Counted from the first letter of the stretch, positions 31,538-40,353 are shown. The stretch is 64,000 nt of DNA from Armatimonadota bacterium (GCA_029781035.1 JAKOXK010000017.1:101384-165383); one strand, 5' to 3'. A program made the numbers and translations. The notes: a model not told the origin generated them from the sequence alone.

Positions 31538-32724
31538 ACCCTGACCCCCAGACGATTGTCCTCGGAGTCAGTGGCAGCGTGGCCTGCTACCGGGCCTGTG
31601 ACCTGGCCCGAGACCTGATGCGGCAGGGATTCGAGGTGCGGGCCTGTCTCACAGACTCGGCACAGAAGTTCGTTTCGCCTGCGCTCTTTGAGGCCCTTAC
31701 CGGACGGCCGTGCCTCATGGATTCGTTCGAGGAACCTGAGCGCGGGCGCATGGCCCATATCGATTGGGCGCGGCAGGCCTCGCTCGTTCTCGTTGCTCCC
31801 GCCACTGCCAACGTCCTCAACAAGCTCGCCGCCGGTTTTGCCGACGACATGCTGACCACGATCGCTTTGGCTTATGAAGGGCCGCTGGTCGTCGCGCCGG
31901 CCATGAATCCTGCGATGTACTCCCACGCGACGACCCAAGAGTCGCTCAAACGCCTTGAAGCGCGAGGCGTTGTGATCGTGGAGCCACTCGAGGGCGAAGT
32001 CGCGTGCGGCGAGCAGGGTCAAGGCAAGCTGGCCTCGAACCCCCAGATCGTTGACGCTGCCCTCTTCCTGACCCGCCTGTCCCAATCTTTGAAGGGAAAA
32101 CGGGTGCTCATTACGAGCGGCCCCACCCGAGAACCGATTGACGATGTTCGCTTCCTCAGCAACCGGTCGAGTGGGAAGATGGGTGTGGCCCTGGCCAAGG
32201 CCTCGTTACTCATGGGAGCCGACGTGACCATCGTGTCCGGACCAACGTCCGTCGTCCTCCCTCAACAAGCGACAGTCGTCAGAGTCGAGACGGCAAGAGA
32301 GATGTTAGAGGCTGCCAAAGACTCAGTAGGGCACGCCGACATCATTATTGGAGCGGCGGCCGTCTCTGACTTCACGGTCATGAACCCCGTGCATGGCAAA
32401 TTGCGCCGTGCAGACGGTTTGCCAAAGATCGATCTCGCCCCGAACCAAGACATCATTGCAGAGCTCGCATGCTTGGCACGACCTGGGGCCAAGGTCGTTG
32501 CCTTTGCCGCGGAACCGTCGCCTGACCTCGCTGTGGCACGGAGCAAGCTGGCTGCCAAGAGAGTTGTCGCTATTGCAGTGAACGATGTGAGCGATCCAGC
32601 GATCGGATTCGAGAGTGATGAGAACGAGGTCACGTTTGTGACCGAACATGCAATCGACAGGTCGCCCCGGACGAACAAGTTTCGCGTCGCGCTCTGGATC
32701 ATGAACAAGATCCTGGATCTCTAG
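31534..32724 (+). CDS. coaBC: Bifunctional phosphopantothenoylcysteine decarboxylase/synthetase
   Basis: 396 residues from a TTG that overlaps the gmk stop. The flavin-dependent CoaC half shows 'LGVSGSVACYRACDLARDLMRQG', 'VAPATANVLNKLAAGFADDML' and 'APAMNPAMY' and 'GEVACGEQGQGKLA'; the CoaB half shows 'VLITSGPTREPIDDVRFLSNRSSGKMG' and 'GAAAVSDF'. Together they turn 4'-phosphopantothenate plus cysteine into 4'-phosphopantetheine for CoA. Length is standard. Confidence 0.95.
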   Translation: MNPDPQTIVLGVSGSVACYRACDLARDLMRQGFEVRACLTDSAQKFVSPALFEALTGRPCLMDSFEEPERGRMAHIDWARQASLVLVAPATANVLNKLAAGFADDMLTTIALAYEGPLVVAPAMNPAMYSHATTQESLKRLEARGVVIVEPLEGEVACGEQGQGKLASNPQIVDAALFLTRLSQSLKGKRVLITSGPTREPIDDVRFLSNRSSGKMGVALAKASLLMGADVTIVSGPTSVVLPQQATVVRVETAREMLEAAKDSVGHADIIIGAAAVSDFTVMNPVHGKLRRADGLPKIDLAPNQDIIAELACLARPGAKVVAFAAEPSPDLAVARSKLAAKRVVAIAVNDVSDPAIGFESDENEVTFVTEHAIDRSPRTNKFRVALWIMNKILDL

Positions 32725-32746
32725 CGAACTTTTCGAACCCATCTCT

Positions 32747-32752
32747 TATACT
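32747..32752 (+). promoter_or_regulatory. -10-like box TATACT, 7 nt before start
   Basis: TATACT followed by seven bases and the ATG at 32760, without a Shine-Dalgarno; predicts a leaderless transcript separate from coaBC. Confidence 0.55.
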
Positions 32753-32759
32753 AGTAGTC

Positions 32760-34151
32760 ATGAGGAAGTGTTGGGCTCTTGTCGTTTGTCTGACGGCTTC
32801 GTTGGCCAATGCGCAACCGCACGGTCCGTCGTCAGGATCGTTCGTGGTTTCCGGCAAGGACGCGTACTTTGTCGCTCCGCCTCGAATGATCATTGACGAC
32901 CTGGTCAACTTTGCGACGATGGCACCTGGGAACCGCTATGTCGTCTGTTGGTGCTCAGAGCTGCCTGGAAAGAAGTTTGGCCCTCTCTTTGAAGCGATGA
33001 CAGACAAGGGACTGAAGGAGGTTCCAAAACAGTCGGTTCAAGTCTGGGACGTCACCAACGACCACCTGATGAAGGTTCGTCAAGAAGCTGGCGCCCCGGC
33101 ACCTCCACCTGCAGGCTTGACTTGGTCGTCTCAGCCAGGAACCGCCTATTTCATTGGCGGGGGCACGACAGCGGCGGGTCAGCCGAACACAGACTTCGCG
33201 CTCTACCGTTTTTCCGCAAGTGACGCGACGGTGAGAAGGATTGTGAATTTGGACAGCTCGTGGCAAGGAGACTTCTCCGACGTGCTCTGCTCGCCGACCC
33301 AGCCATGGGTCGTCCTCTACTCGGTGTCAATGGAACCGCCGGTACCTGGACAGCCAAGGGAGACAAGGGCCAAATTCCGCACCTATGACGTCCAAGGCAA
33401 ACTGCTCAAGCAGACCGAGATTAAGGTCAAAGGCTCCTTCGCGTTTAGCAACAACTGGTCCAAAGACGGCAAGTACGTGCTGGGAAAGAGCTATCGTCGC
33501 CAAGAGGGCCAAGACCGCGCCAACGTAAAGCTGGCGGTCTTCTCGCCTACGGACGGAACATTGAACGAGACCGGAGAGGACATTCAACCTTACACGGTCG
33601 AGCCAGATCCCACCACCCTGGAACTTGTCGCGCGACCGTTGGATCCTGTCGTCGACAAGATCAAGGTCAGGCTCGAGAGCCTCTGGCTGCACTCGAAGAC
33701 GGAAAGCGAGCAACCATGGTGCATGGTCGCCGCCGAATACGACGACACCGCTTTCCTGCTTCCAAACGCCTCCACGGTCGCCTACGTGGCGAAGGGGCGC
33801 CTCTACTCGGTCGAATTAGCGAAAGCCGATCTCAAACTTTTCGAAGCCGCCCGTGACGCTGCTGCGAGGACGGCAGCGCTGAGCCGCGCCAAGCAAGTGG
33901 CCTTGGCCGTGATGCTGTACTTGACCGACCATGACGACAACTTCCCTGATCCCAGCGGGTTCCCCGGCAGCATCCAGCAGTACCTCGGCGGCAACGAGAG
34001 CCTCCTCGACGGCTTTGTCTACACGTTCGCCGGCGGAAACGCGAACAGCATCGCCTCTCCCGCTACGACAGAGCTTGGTTACATCACTGTGAGCGGCGGC
34101 CGGTGCGTGGCTTATTCGGACGGACACGCCAAGTACGTCCCGGACCCGTAA
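32760..34151 (+). CDS. Secreted protein with pseudopilin-like C-terminal tail
   Basis: 463 residues with a signal peptide (MRKCWALVVCLTASLANAQ). Residues 20-360 look like a beta-propeller-type sensor region with Trp- and Asp-rich strands. Residues 365-463 read 'RAKQVALAVMLYLTDHDDNFPDPSGF' ... 'RCVAYSDGHAKYVPDP', the same pattern that follows the N-terminal helix in type II pseudopilin/DUF1559 proteins ('NxKQIGLAxxxYxxDxD' and a closing 'xxDGHxxxv'). The pilin N-terminal methylation helix itself is absent. So a pseudopilin globular tail appears fused to a different secreted body. Function is not known. Confidence 0.65.
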   Translation: MRKCWALVVCLTASLANAQPHGPSSGSFVVSGKDAYFVAPPRMIIDDLVNFATMAPGNRYVVCWCSELPGKKFGPLFEAMTDKGLKEVPKQSVQVWDVTNDHLMKVRQEAGAPAPPPAGLTWSSQPGTAYFIGGGTTAAGQPNTDFALYRFSASDATVRRIVNLDSSWQGDFSDVLCSPTQPWVVLYSVSMEPPVPGQPRETRAKFRTYDVQGKLLKQTEIKVKGSFAFSNNWSKDGKYVLGKSYRRQEGQDRANVKLAVFSPTDGTLNETGEDIQPYTVEPDPTTLELVARPLDPVVDKIKVRLESLWLHSKTESEQPWCMVAAEYDDTAFLLPNASTVAYVAKGRLYSVELAKADLKLFEAARDAAARTAALSRAKQVALAVMLYLTDHDDNFPDPSGFPGSIQQYLGGNESLLDGFVYTFAGGNANSIASPATTELGYITVSGGRCVAYSDGHAKYVPDP

Positions 34152-34170
34152 GGGCCAGGCGTCGTGAGAC

Positions 34171-35469
34171 CTAAGCCGTAATCCCCGGCACCCAGTCCCT
34201 GTGCGCCTCGAAGAGGTCGTCCACCAGTGACCGGATGTCGTCCAACCCCAGGTCTTGCGACGTGTGGGGGTCCAGCATGGCCGCGTGGTAGACGTGCTCG
34301 CGCTTGCCCGTCAGCGCCGCCTCTACCGTCAGTCCCTGCACGTTCACGTTCGTCATGATCATCCCCGCCAGTTGCGGCGGCAGCTTGCCAATCCTCGTCG
34401 GTTGGATCCCCGCCTTGTCCACCAGGCACGGCACTTCCACGCAGCAGCCCTGCGGCAGGTTGTCGATCAGGCCTTGGTTGTCGACGTTGCCGTAGACCAC
34501 GCTCGGCCTGCCCGTCTCGCACGAGTGGATGATGGTCGAGCCGTACTCGCTGCTCCTTTTCACGTCCAGCCCCTCGCCCGACTCCATCTTGCCGCGCAGC
34601 TTCTCCCAGCCCGCGATCTGCTCCTCGCACCGCCGGATGTACTCGTCCAGCGGGACGTTGAACCGCTCGATCAGCTCAGGGTGGTCGCGGCGGATGAAGT
34701 AGGGGCAGTACTCGCTGAAGTGCTCGCTCGACTCTGTCACGAAGTACCCCAGCCATTTCAGCATCTCGTACCGCACGCGGTTGGTGTCCGGCACCCGCTC
34801 CTCGGCGATCACCTTGTGCATCTCGGGGTAGAGGTCGCGCCCCTTGTGCCGGAACTGCAGGTAGAAGGCCATGTGGTTGATGCCCGCACAGCGGTAGTCG
34901 ACCTCCTCATAGGGCACTCCCATGTCCCGGCAGAGCTCGTGCGCCGTCCCCTGCACGCTGTGGCAGAGCCCGACGTTGCGGATCTTGGTCGCCCTGTTCA
35001 TCGCCCAGCAGAGCATCGCCATCGGGTTGGTGTAGTTCAGCATCAAGGCGCCGGGGCACAACTCCTCCATGTCCTTGGCGATGTCCAGTAGCACCGGGAT
35101 CGTGCGCAAAGCGCGGAAGATGCCGCCGATGCCCATCGTGTCGGCGATGGTCTGGCGCAGGCCGTATTTCTTGGGGACCTCGAAGTCCACCACCGTGCCC
35201 GGTTTGTAGCCCGCCACCTGCACCATGATGATCACGTAGTCGGCACCGTCCAGCGCCGCGCGGCGGTCGAGCGTCGCACTGATGGGGGCGTGGGTGCCCA
35301 GGGCCTCGTTCACTCGGTGCCCTACCTTTTCGCTCGTCCGCAGCCGCTCCTCATCGATGTCCATGAGCGCGATGTGGCTCTCGGCGAGCTCGGGGTAGCT
35401 CAAGATGTCCCCCATCAGGTTCTTGGCGAACACGGTCGAACCAGCACCGATAAAGGCGATCTTGGGCAT
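34171..35469 (-). CDS. GH4 family alpha-galactosidase-like enzyme
   Basis: 432 residues. N-terminal NAD+ fold 'KIAFIGAGSTVFAKNLMGDIL', metal-site Cys in 'LCHSVQGT' and His in 'GINHMAFYLQF', and 'LNYTNPMAMLCW' identify GH4, which uses NAD+ and Mn2+ in an oxidation-elimination mechanism. The CHSVQGT form is typical of the alpha-galactosidase/alpha-glucuronidase (MelA/LplD) branch. The start is the ATG at 35469 with a CATAAT box six bases before it. The third-codon GC looks higher than that of the neighbours, which also creates a long antisense open frame; recent transfer is possible. Confidence 0.92.
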   Translation of the reverse strand: MPKIAFIGAGSTVFAKNLMGDILSYPELAESHIALMDIDEERLRTSEKVGHRVNEALGTHAPISATLDRRAALDGADYVIIMVQVAGYKPGTVVDFEVPKKYGLRQTIADTMGIGGIFRALRTIPVLLDIAKDMEELCPGALMLNYTNPMAMLCWAMNRATKIRNVGLCHSVQGTAHELCRDMGVPYEEVDYRCAGINHMAFYLQFRHKGRDLYPEMHKVIAEERVPDTNRVRYEMLKWLGYFVTESSEHFSEYCPYFIRRDHPELIERFNVPLDEYIRRCEEQIAGWEKLRGKMESGEGLDVKRSSEYGSTIIHSCETGRPSVVYGNVDNQGLIDNLPQGCCVEVPCLVDKAGIQPTRIGKLPPQLAGMIMTNVNVQGLTVEAALTGKREHVYHAAMLDPHTSQDLGLDDIRSLVDDLFEAHRDWVPGITA

Positions 35470-35475
35470 GCCTTG

Positions 35476-35481
35476 ATTATG
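35476..35481 (-). promoter_or_regulatory. -10-like box CATAAT, 6 nt before start
   Basis: CATAAT on the reverse strand, six bases before the GH4 ATG, no Shine-Dalgarno. Confidence 0.5.
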
Positions 35482-35653
35482 CGGGGTCAGGGTCTTGGCA
35501 CTGGGGATCGTCAAGCCCCATGGCTCGCCCTGATGAAAGGCTGAATCAGGTGCACTGGATACAGCTGAGTTCCCGACAATTCTGGGCCGTCCGCGGCCGA
35601 TCAAGGGCCACCTCCAACCTTGACAGCCATCCGTCCGTAACAAGGGAGGGAGA

Positions 35654-35896
35654 ATGTCTGAGACCGGTTGGGTCTGTGAGAACTGCGGAGAGGTCGCAAC
35701 GGGCGACATGTGCGTCCACTGCGGACGTAGCCGCCCCTTTGTCGAGTCGGACTCCCCGTCTCCCGGCTCGTACGGACGCATCTTGGGCCTCCCTGGGACA
35801 TCGTCGGGCGCCCGACTCTATTGTGCTTTCTACCTCGGCATGGCCTTCGTCGTGGCCGTCGCCACCCTCGTGGCACGCCTGATGTACGGCCGGTGA
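35654..35896 (+). CDS. Small zinc-ribbon membrane protein, copy 1
   Basis: 80 residues. 'WVCENCGEVATGDMCVHCGRSRP' is a four-Cys ribbon (C-x2-C, C-x2-C); a Ser/Pro/Gly spacer leads to one membrane helix (about 54-75) near the C-terminus. GGGAGGGAG sits ahead of the ATG. A paralogue lies 700 bp downstream at 36607 with the same ribbon. The two frame a redoxin gene on the opposite strand. Function unknown. Confidence 0.7.
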   Translation: MSETGWVCENCGEVATGDMCVHCGRSRPFVESDSPSPGSYGRILGLPGTSSGARLYCAFYLGMAFVVAVATLVARLMYGR

Positions 35897-35923
35897 TAGT
35901 CAAAGTCGGACAGCACGATACGG

Positions 35924-36523
35924 CTATCCGTCCACTTTCTTCATTTCACCCAGAATCTCGTCCGCCTTCATGCGAACCTTGTAGTCGGGGTCGGCGTGGG
36001 TGAAGCGGATCACGCCCTGGGCGTCCACTAAAAACACGGAGGGAACGGGCAGGATGTGGCTTGTGTCGCCTGACCACTTCTCCAGGTCCAGATGGTACTT
36101 GTCCTTGTACATCGTGTACGTGCCGTCGTCGACACGGAACGCCACGCCGAACGCCTTGAGCGCCTCAGCCTTAGAGTCAGAGTAGATCTTGAAGGTCAGT
36201 TTGTGCTTGTCCTCCGTGTTCACGATGTTCTGGGGCAGGTCCGGGGTGATACCGACGATCTGCCAGCCTGCGTCTTCAAACTTCTGCTGGTTGGCGCCGA
36301 GATCCGCGAGGTGGGCGTTGCAGAACGGGCACCAGCCGCCACGATAGAAGACCAGGACGGTCTTTTTGCCGCCAAGGGCGTCCTTGAGGGTCGTCTTTGT
36401 GCTGTCGATGGTCATCAGCGCGACTTCCGGGACATGCGCGCCAGGCTGGAGCGGCTTGGCGCTTTGGGCAGTGTCCGCGACTTGGGAGGCGGTCAGTGCG
36501 ATGGCAAGGGCGAGGGTCATCAT
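35924..36523 (-). CDS. Secreted AhpC/TSA-family redoxin
   Basis: 199 residues from MMTLALAIALTASQVADTAQS, a signal peptide. The thioredoxin fold carries 'TVLVFYRGGWCPFCNAHLADLGANQQKFEDAGWQIVGITPD', with a C-P-F-C active site, then 'AFGVAFRVDDG' and 'VPSVFLVDAQGVIRFTHADPDYKVRM'. It would reduce peroxides or protein thiols outside the cytoplasm. The CxxC in the peroxidatic position is as in PrxQ/AhpC-like and TlpA-like enzymes, so either role is open. It lies between two zinc-ribbon genes. Confidence 0.88.
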   Translation of the reverse strand: MMTLALAIALTASQVADTAQSAKPLQPGAHVPEVALMTIDSTKTTLKDALGGKKTVLVFYRGGWCPFCNAHLADLGANQQKFEDAGWQIVGITPDLPQNIVNTEDKHKLTFKIYSDSKAEALKAFGVAFRVDDGTYTMYKDKYHLDLEKWSGDTSHILPVPSVFLVDAQGVIRFTHADPDYKVRMKADEILGEMKKVDG

Positions 36524-36606
36524 CACAGTGAATTCAGGATTACTGTCTAGGGTTCCGCGACAGGGTCTCAAGTCACACGAGTCGGCCCCTGCGAGGGGCC
36601 AGTCGA

Positions 36607-36825
36607 ATGAAGGGGCTGATGCAAGAGTCGACCCGGGTCTGTGAGCCGTGCGGCGAGCTCGCGAATCGTGAAGCGTGCGTTCACTGCGGCCGTCCCAGGC
36701 GACTGGGGGCCGAGGGAATCGAGAGGCTCGGGTCGCCAGGCTGCATCTACGGGTTCCTCTCGTCGCCGTCTCGGTTTCGGCCCGGTTGCGGGACGGCTGT
36801 CCTGTCGGGAGCCCTCATCGCCTAG
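36607..36825 (+). CDS. Small zinc-ribbon protein, copy 2
   Basis: 72 residues, ATG at 36607 with GAGGGG nine bases ahead. 'RVCEPCGELANREACVHCGRPRR' aligns with the ribbon of the 35654 protein (CxxCGE-A-x(5)-CVHCGR). The C-terminal half is short, Ser/Pro/Gly-rich with a weak hydrophobic end; the clear membrane helix of copy 1 is not kept, so it may be a decaying or diverged copy. Confidence 0.55.
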   Translation: MKGLMQESTRVCEPCGELANREACVHCGRPRRLGAEGIERLGSPGCIYGFLSSPSRFRPGCGTAVLSGALIA

Positions 36826-36894
36826 GCGCTTTGCCGACGTTGACCCCAGGGCCCCGTTAGGTGTGCGTTAAGGGTTTGATCGTCCTCGCCCTTT

Positions 36895-37566
36895 CTAATT
36901 GGGACTGATCCACTCTTCCATGTGTTGGCGAGTGAGCTTGTGGAACGGTGGCGCTTTGGCTTCGACCATATGCTGCTCGAGGATCGGGATGATGTCCGAA
37001 AGCCTTTCGAGCGTATCGGTCGTCTCAAGAAGGCGCTGCTTTTCCAGGTTCTCGATCTGGAGGAAGTTCGCTACAACGAAGGAGAGCGCAGTGGGATCAG
37101 TCGGCAGTTTGATCTTGGAGACGGCAACGTTGAACCGGGCGAAGTACGACTCGATGTAAGCCTGTACGTACTCTCGCGACCGCATGACGAGAGCTTCTGC
37201 CCGGGGAGTGTCCTCAATTTCCAGTTCGATCACGGGCTCGACAAACCCGGTCAAATAGGGCTTGGACTCGTCCAGTCTTCGGACCCGAAAGCGGCGCTCA
37301 CCATGAACTTGGACGTCCATTTTCCCGTCATCGAACGTATGAACCGAGATGATGCGGACTGCCGTCCCGACCATGTACGGCTCAGCCTGGCCTCCCACTT
37401 CTTCCCCGGAGCGGATGAGGACGACTCCAAATGGCTGGTCGTGCTGGGTGCAGAAGCGCACCATCTCGCGGTACCGTTCCTCAAAGACGTGCAGTTGCAG
37501 CTGCGCATAGGGGAACAGCACCATGTTCAGGGGGAAAAGGGGCATCTCCTCAAGGCGGTCGCCCAT
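36895..37566 (-). CDS. LON substrate-binding-domain protein
   Basis: 223 residues. 'MPLFPLNMVLFPYAQLQLHVFEERYREMVRFC' and 'GTAVRIISVHTFDDGKMDVQVHGERRFRV' are the LON N-terminal (PUA-like) domain without ATPase or protease parts. Such proteins are common and poorly understood. The ATG at 37566 is chosen over 37575 because a perfect TATAAT (37574-37579) ends seven bases before it and overlaps the earlier ATG; the earlier ATG would be upstream of the predicted transcript start. Confidence 0.85.
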   Translation of the reverse strand: MGDRLEEMPLFPLNMVLFPYAQLQLHVFEERYREMVRFCTQHDQPFGVVLIRSGEEVGGQAEPYMVGTAVRIISVHTFDDGKMDVQVHGERRFRVRRLDESKPYLTGFVEPVIELEIEDTPRAEALVMRSREYVQAYIESYFARFNVAVSKIKLPTDPTALSFVVANFLQIENLEKQRLLETTDTLERLSDIIPILEQHMVEAKAPPFHKLTRQHMEEWISPN

Positions 37567-37573
37567 TGAGCCC

Positions 37574-37579
37574 ATTATA
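37574..37579 (-). promoter_or_regulatory. Consensus -10 TATAAT, 7 nt before start
   Basis: Perfect TATAAT on the reverse strand that overlaps the first in-frame ATG (37575) and places transcription at the second ATG (37566), so it decides the start and predicts a leaderless mRNA. Confidence 0.6.
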
Positions 37580-37621
37580 TCCTTGACCCCTCAGACCCCC
37601 GCCCAGAAGGAACCGATAGGT

Positions 37622-39370
37622 ATGCTTGAGCCTCTTGCCCAGTCAGAACAGAGTACCGTGCCGATGACCTCTTTCAACGGAAGCCCCGACCCGGACGATC
37701 TGCTCAAGCGGATTCGCGACCTCGAACAGGAGCTCCACCGTCTCAGAGGGGACGGTGCCAAAGTGTCCGACGGACCGAGGCCAGTCCCGCTCGAAGCGAA
37801 CGTAGACGTTGCCCCTATTCAAGAGGGCGACATCACGTTGCGGCGCTTGGTACAGCGCATCGCGATGATACTCCAGGCCGAGAAAATCGTGATCATGTTT
37901 TATGACCGCGAGGCCGGTGAGCTCGTCTCAATTCCTCCGGCCTACGGCATTGAGGAGGCGAAGCTCGAGCTGTTCAAAGTGCGGGCAACCCAAGGCGTGA
38001 CGGGCGAGGTCTTCAGATCGGGCGAGCCAGTCATCTTTCACGACGCAAGTTCCGACGACCGGACCAAGAAGGACATGGTGGCCCTGATGCACGTTCAGAA
38101 CGGCATCACGGTCCCTTTGATCATCGAGAAGCGCGACGAAGAGAACCGCGTGGTCGAGCGTACGACGATCGGTGTCCTCCATGCCTTCAACAAGCGGCAT
38201 GGCGAAGACTTCAACGATGAAGACGTGCGCCTGCTCGAGCGAATGGCGCGCAACGTCGGTTCGATCATCGCCAACCTGCAGCTTTACCGCGAGGTCGTCG
38301 AAGAGCGCGAGGAGTTGCTCCAGACCTTTGAGTCACTGACGAGCGGGCTCGTTCTGGTCTCTCCTGAAGGCAAGCTCAGCCAGATGAACGCCACGGCGCG
38401 CGCCATCTTCGACGTCGCGCCCGAGAGCATTGGCAAGCCCTACCACGACATCCTCAAGAACGACCAACTGTGCAGCTTCTTCGACCGAGGCATCCAGTCG
38501 ACTGAGGTGCCAGGTATCGAGGTCACGGTACACGTCGGCCCCATGGAGCGCGTGTTCACGGTTCAAGGAGCGTCTGTCAGGAACGAAGAGGGCCGTAGTC
38601 TCGGGTTCGTAAGCATTCTCAACGACGTCACAGAGCAAAAGAACCTCGACAAGATGAAGTCCAGTTTTGTCGCAATGGCTTCTCACGAACTGAGGACGCC
38701 GCTCACGGCCATCAAAGGTTTCACCAGCACGTTGCTGATGGACGACACCTTTACCCGTGACGAGCAGAAGGAGTTCCTCCAGATCATTGAGCACGAGTGC
38801 GACCGTCTTCGTCGTCTGATCGACGACCTACTCAACACGGCCCGTATCGAAGCTGGAGAGAGCTTGAAGCCGAACTACACTCGGTTCAACATAGAGAACC
38901 TGCTGGACAAGGTCGTTGTCGTCCAAAACCAGGCTTCCACCAAACACACGGTCTACAAGGTTCTCCACTCCGGGCTGCCCCAAACGATCATCGGCGACGA
39001 GGACAAGTTCGATCAGATTCTCACGAACCTGTTGAACAACGCGATCAAGTATTCGCCTGAGGGAGGCGATGTCATCGTCCACGCCAACTGGGACGGCGGT
39101 CCCGAGGTCGAGATCGCTGTCGAGGATCAAGGAATCGGTATTCCCCCTGACCACCTGACCAAGGTCTTCGAGCGGTTCCACCGCGTCGACAACGAGGACA
39201 ACCGGAAGATCTACGGAACAGGCCTCGGGCTCTTCCTCGTGCGTCACCTCGTCGAAGACGTCCACTTGGGCCAAATATGGGTCGAGTCCGAAGTCGGCAA
39301 GGGTTCGATCTTCAAATTCAAAGTCCCGATCGAACTGGACATAGAGGAAGCCAAACGGAGAAATCAGTAG
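37622..39370 (+). CDS. GAF-PAS hybrid-free sensor histidine kinase
   Basis: 582 residues from ATG 37622 with AAGGA eight bases ahead. Order: short coiled start, GAF domain (about 70-205), helix, PAS domain (about 225-330, 'LTSGLVLVSPEGKLSQMNATARAIFDV'), HisKA with His355 in 'MASHELRTPLTAIKGF', and HATPase_c with N, G1 and G2 boxes ('NNAIKYSPEGGD', 'VEDQGIGIPPDH', 'GTGLGLFLVRHLVED'). It has no membrane helix, so it senses a cytoplasmic signal. There is no response-regulator gene next to it, so it is an orphan kinase. Confidence 0.93.
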   Translation: MLEPLAQSEQSTVPMTSFNGSPDPDDLLKRIRDLEQELHRLRGDGAKVSDGPRPVPLEANVDVAPIQEGDITLRRLVQRIAMILQAEKIVIMFYDREAGELVSIPPAYGIEEAKLELFKVRATQGVTGEVFRSGEPVIFHDASSDDRTKKDMVALMHVQNGITVPLIIEKRDEENRVVERTTIGVLHAFNKRHGEDFNDEDVRLLERMARNVGSIIANLQLYREVVEEREELLQTFESLTSGLVLVSPEGKLSQMNATARAIFDVAPESIGKPYHDILKNDQLCSFFDRGIQSTEVPGIEVTVHVGPMERVFTVQGASVRNEEGRSLGFVSILNDVTEQKNLDKMKSSFVAMASHELRTPLTAIKGFTSTLLMDDTFTRDEQKEFLQIIEHECDRLRRLIDDLLNTARIEAGESLKPNYTRFNIENLLDKVVVVQNQASTKHTVYKVLHSGLPQTIIGDEDKFDQILTNLLNNAIKYSPEGGDVIVHANWDGGPEVEIAVEDQGIGIPPDHLTKVFERFHRVDNEDNRKIYGTGLGLFLVRHLVEDVHLGQIWVESEVGKGSIFKFKVPIELDIEEAKRRNQ

Positions 39371-39416
39371 CTGGACGGCTTACTGAAACATGGAGTGCCG
39401 TTTGCAGAGATGAACA

Positions 39417-39452
39417 AGCAAGAGCCCAGGTCGACTGACCTGGGCTCTTGCT
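39417..39452. terminator. Bidirectional 16-bp hairpin between convergent genes
   Basis: Perfect 16-bp inverted repeat AGCAAGAGCCCAGGTC / GACCTGGGCTCTTGCT with a 4-nt loop, between the kinase stop (39370) and the ssb stop (39473). Confidence 0.85.
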
Positions 39453-39472
39453 TCTGAGTCCGAGTGAAGACC

Positions 39473-39886
39473 TTACTCGTCTGCAAACGGATCGTACTCG
39501 TCTTCAGCAGGCACCGAAGCTGACGCTGAGCCGCCCGCCGCAGCGGGAGCACCCGCATCGTCGCGAGGTCGGTCGAGGCCCTGAACGTTGTCGGCCACGA
39601 TCTCGACAACCTCGCGATTGTTCCCGTCTTTGTCGGTGTACTTACGGCTCTGGAGCCGACCGTCGACCGCGACGAGACGCCCTTTGGTCAGGTAGTTGGC
39701 CACAAACTCCGCCGTCTGTCCCCATGCTGAAACCCGGAAGAAGTCGGCGGTCGGCGACCCGTCCGTCGGCTTGATCCGCTTGTCGACCGCGAGGCTAAAG
39801 TCCGTGACCTGCTTGCCCGTGGTTGTCGTGCGGAGTTCCGGGTCTCGCGTCAGTCGACCGATCAGGACGACTCGGTTGACGCTCAT
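39473..39886 (-). CDS. ssb: Single-stranded DNA-binding protein
   Basis: 137 residues. 'SVNRVVLIGRLTRDPELRTTTTGKQVTDFSLAVDK' starts the OB fold and 'GRLVAVDGRLQSRKYTDKDGNNREVVEIVADNVQGL' ends it at about residue 105. The acidic tail 'EDEYDPFADE' replaces the usual DDDIPF tip with -PF- two residues from the expected end. It overlaps rpsF by 4 bp; rpsR, which usually follows, is not here. Confidence 0.95.
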   Translation of the reverse strand: MSVNRVVLIGRLTRDPELRTTTTGKQVTDFSLAVDKRIKPTDGSPTADFFRVSAWGQTAEFVANYLTKGRLVAVDGRLQSRKYTDKDGNNREVVEIVADNVQGLDRPRDDAGAPAAAGGSASASVPAEDEYDPFADE

Positions 39887-40179
39887 GAGGCCACTTCCTC
39901 ACGGACGAGGATCGTATGCCTGATGACGTCGTCACTGATCCGCATCAGACGGTTGAGCTCGGCTGGCACAGTCGTAGGCGCCTCAAAGTGCATGAGGACG
40001 TAGTTGCCCTCTCGATGGCCTTTGATTTCGTAGGCGAGCTTGCGCTTATCCCATTTTGCAGCCGACTCGACAGTGCCACCGTTCTTTTCGACAATCCCTT
40101 TAAAGTTGTCGGCGACCTTCTGCACTTCAGCGTCGGTCATGGTGGCGGGCACGATGTAGAAAGCTTCGTACTTCTTCAT
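39883..40179 (-). CDS. rpsF: Ribosomal protein S6
   Basis: 98 residues. 'KKYEAFYIVPATMTDAEVQKVADNFKGIVEKNGGTVESAAKWDKRKLAYEIKGHREGNYVLMHFEA' is the S6 ferredoxin-like fold. A GAGGGAG site stands three bases... close to the ATG. It is coupled to ssb (ATGA), as in many bacteria, but rpsR and rplI are missing from this place. Confidence 0.96.
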   Translation of the reverse strand: MKKYEAFYIVPATMTDAEVQKVADNFKGIVEKNGGTVESAAKWDKRKLAYEIKGHREGNYVLMHFEAPTTVPAELNRLMRISDDVIRHTILVREEVAS

Positions 40180-40353
40180 GGGCTCCCTCTGGTCCTAGAA
40201 TCGGCGCCATGGGGCGCAGAGAACCGGTGAGCCCGGATGATACCCAAACCCGGTCGAGATGAGCCGCTGTAGCCGGGTCCCGCACATCTGGGAACCGAGT
40301 TGGGGATCTGGCAGTAATTGCCCACGGAGACATCTCCAGGAGTCCCAAGACTT

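Noticed and set aside
34255..35091. 278-codon forward frame
   Set aside because: Antisense to the GH4 gene; composition (HVRH, RRQL) is that of a GC-rich shadow frame and GH4 motifs are on the other strand.
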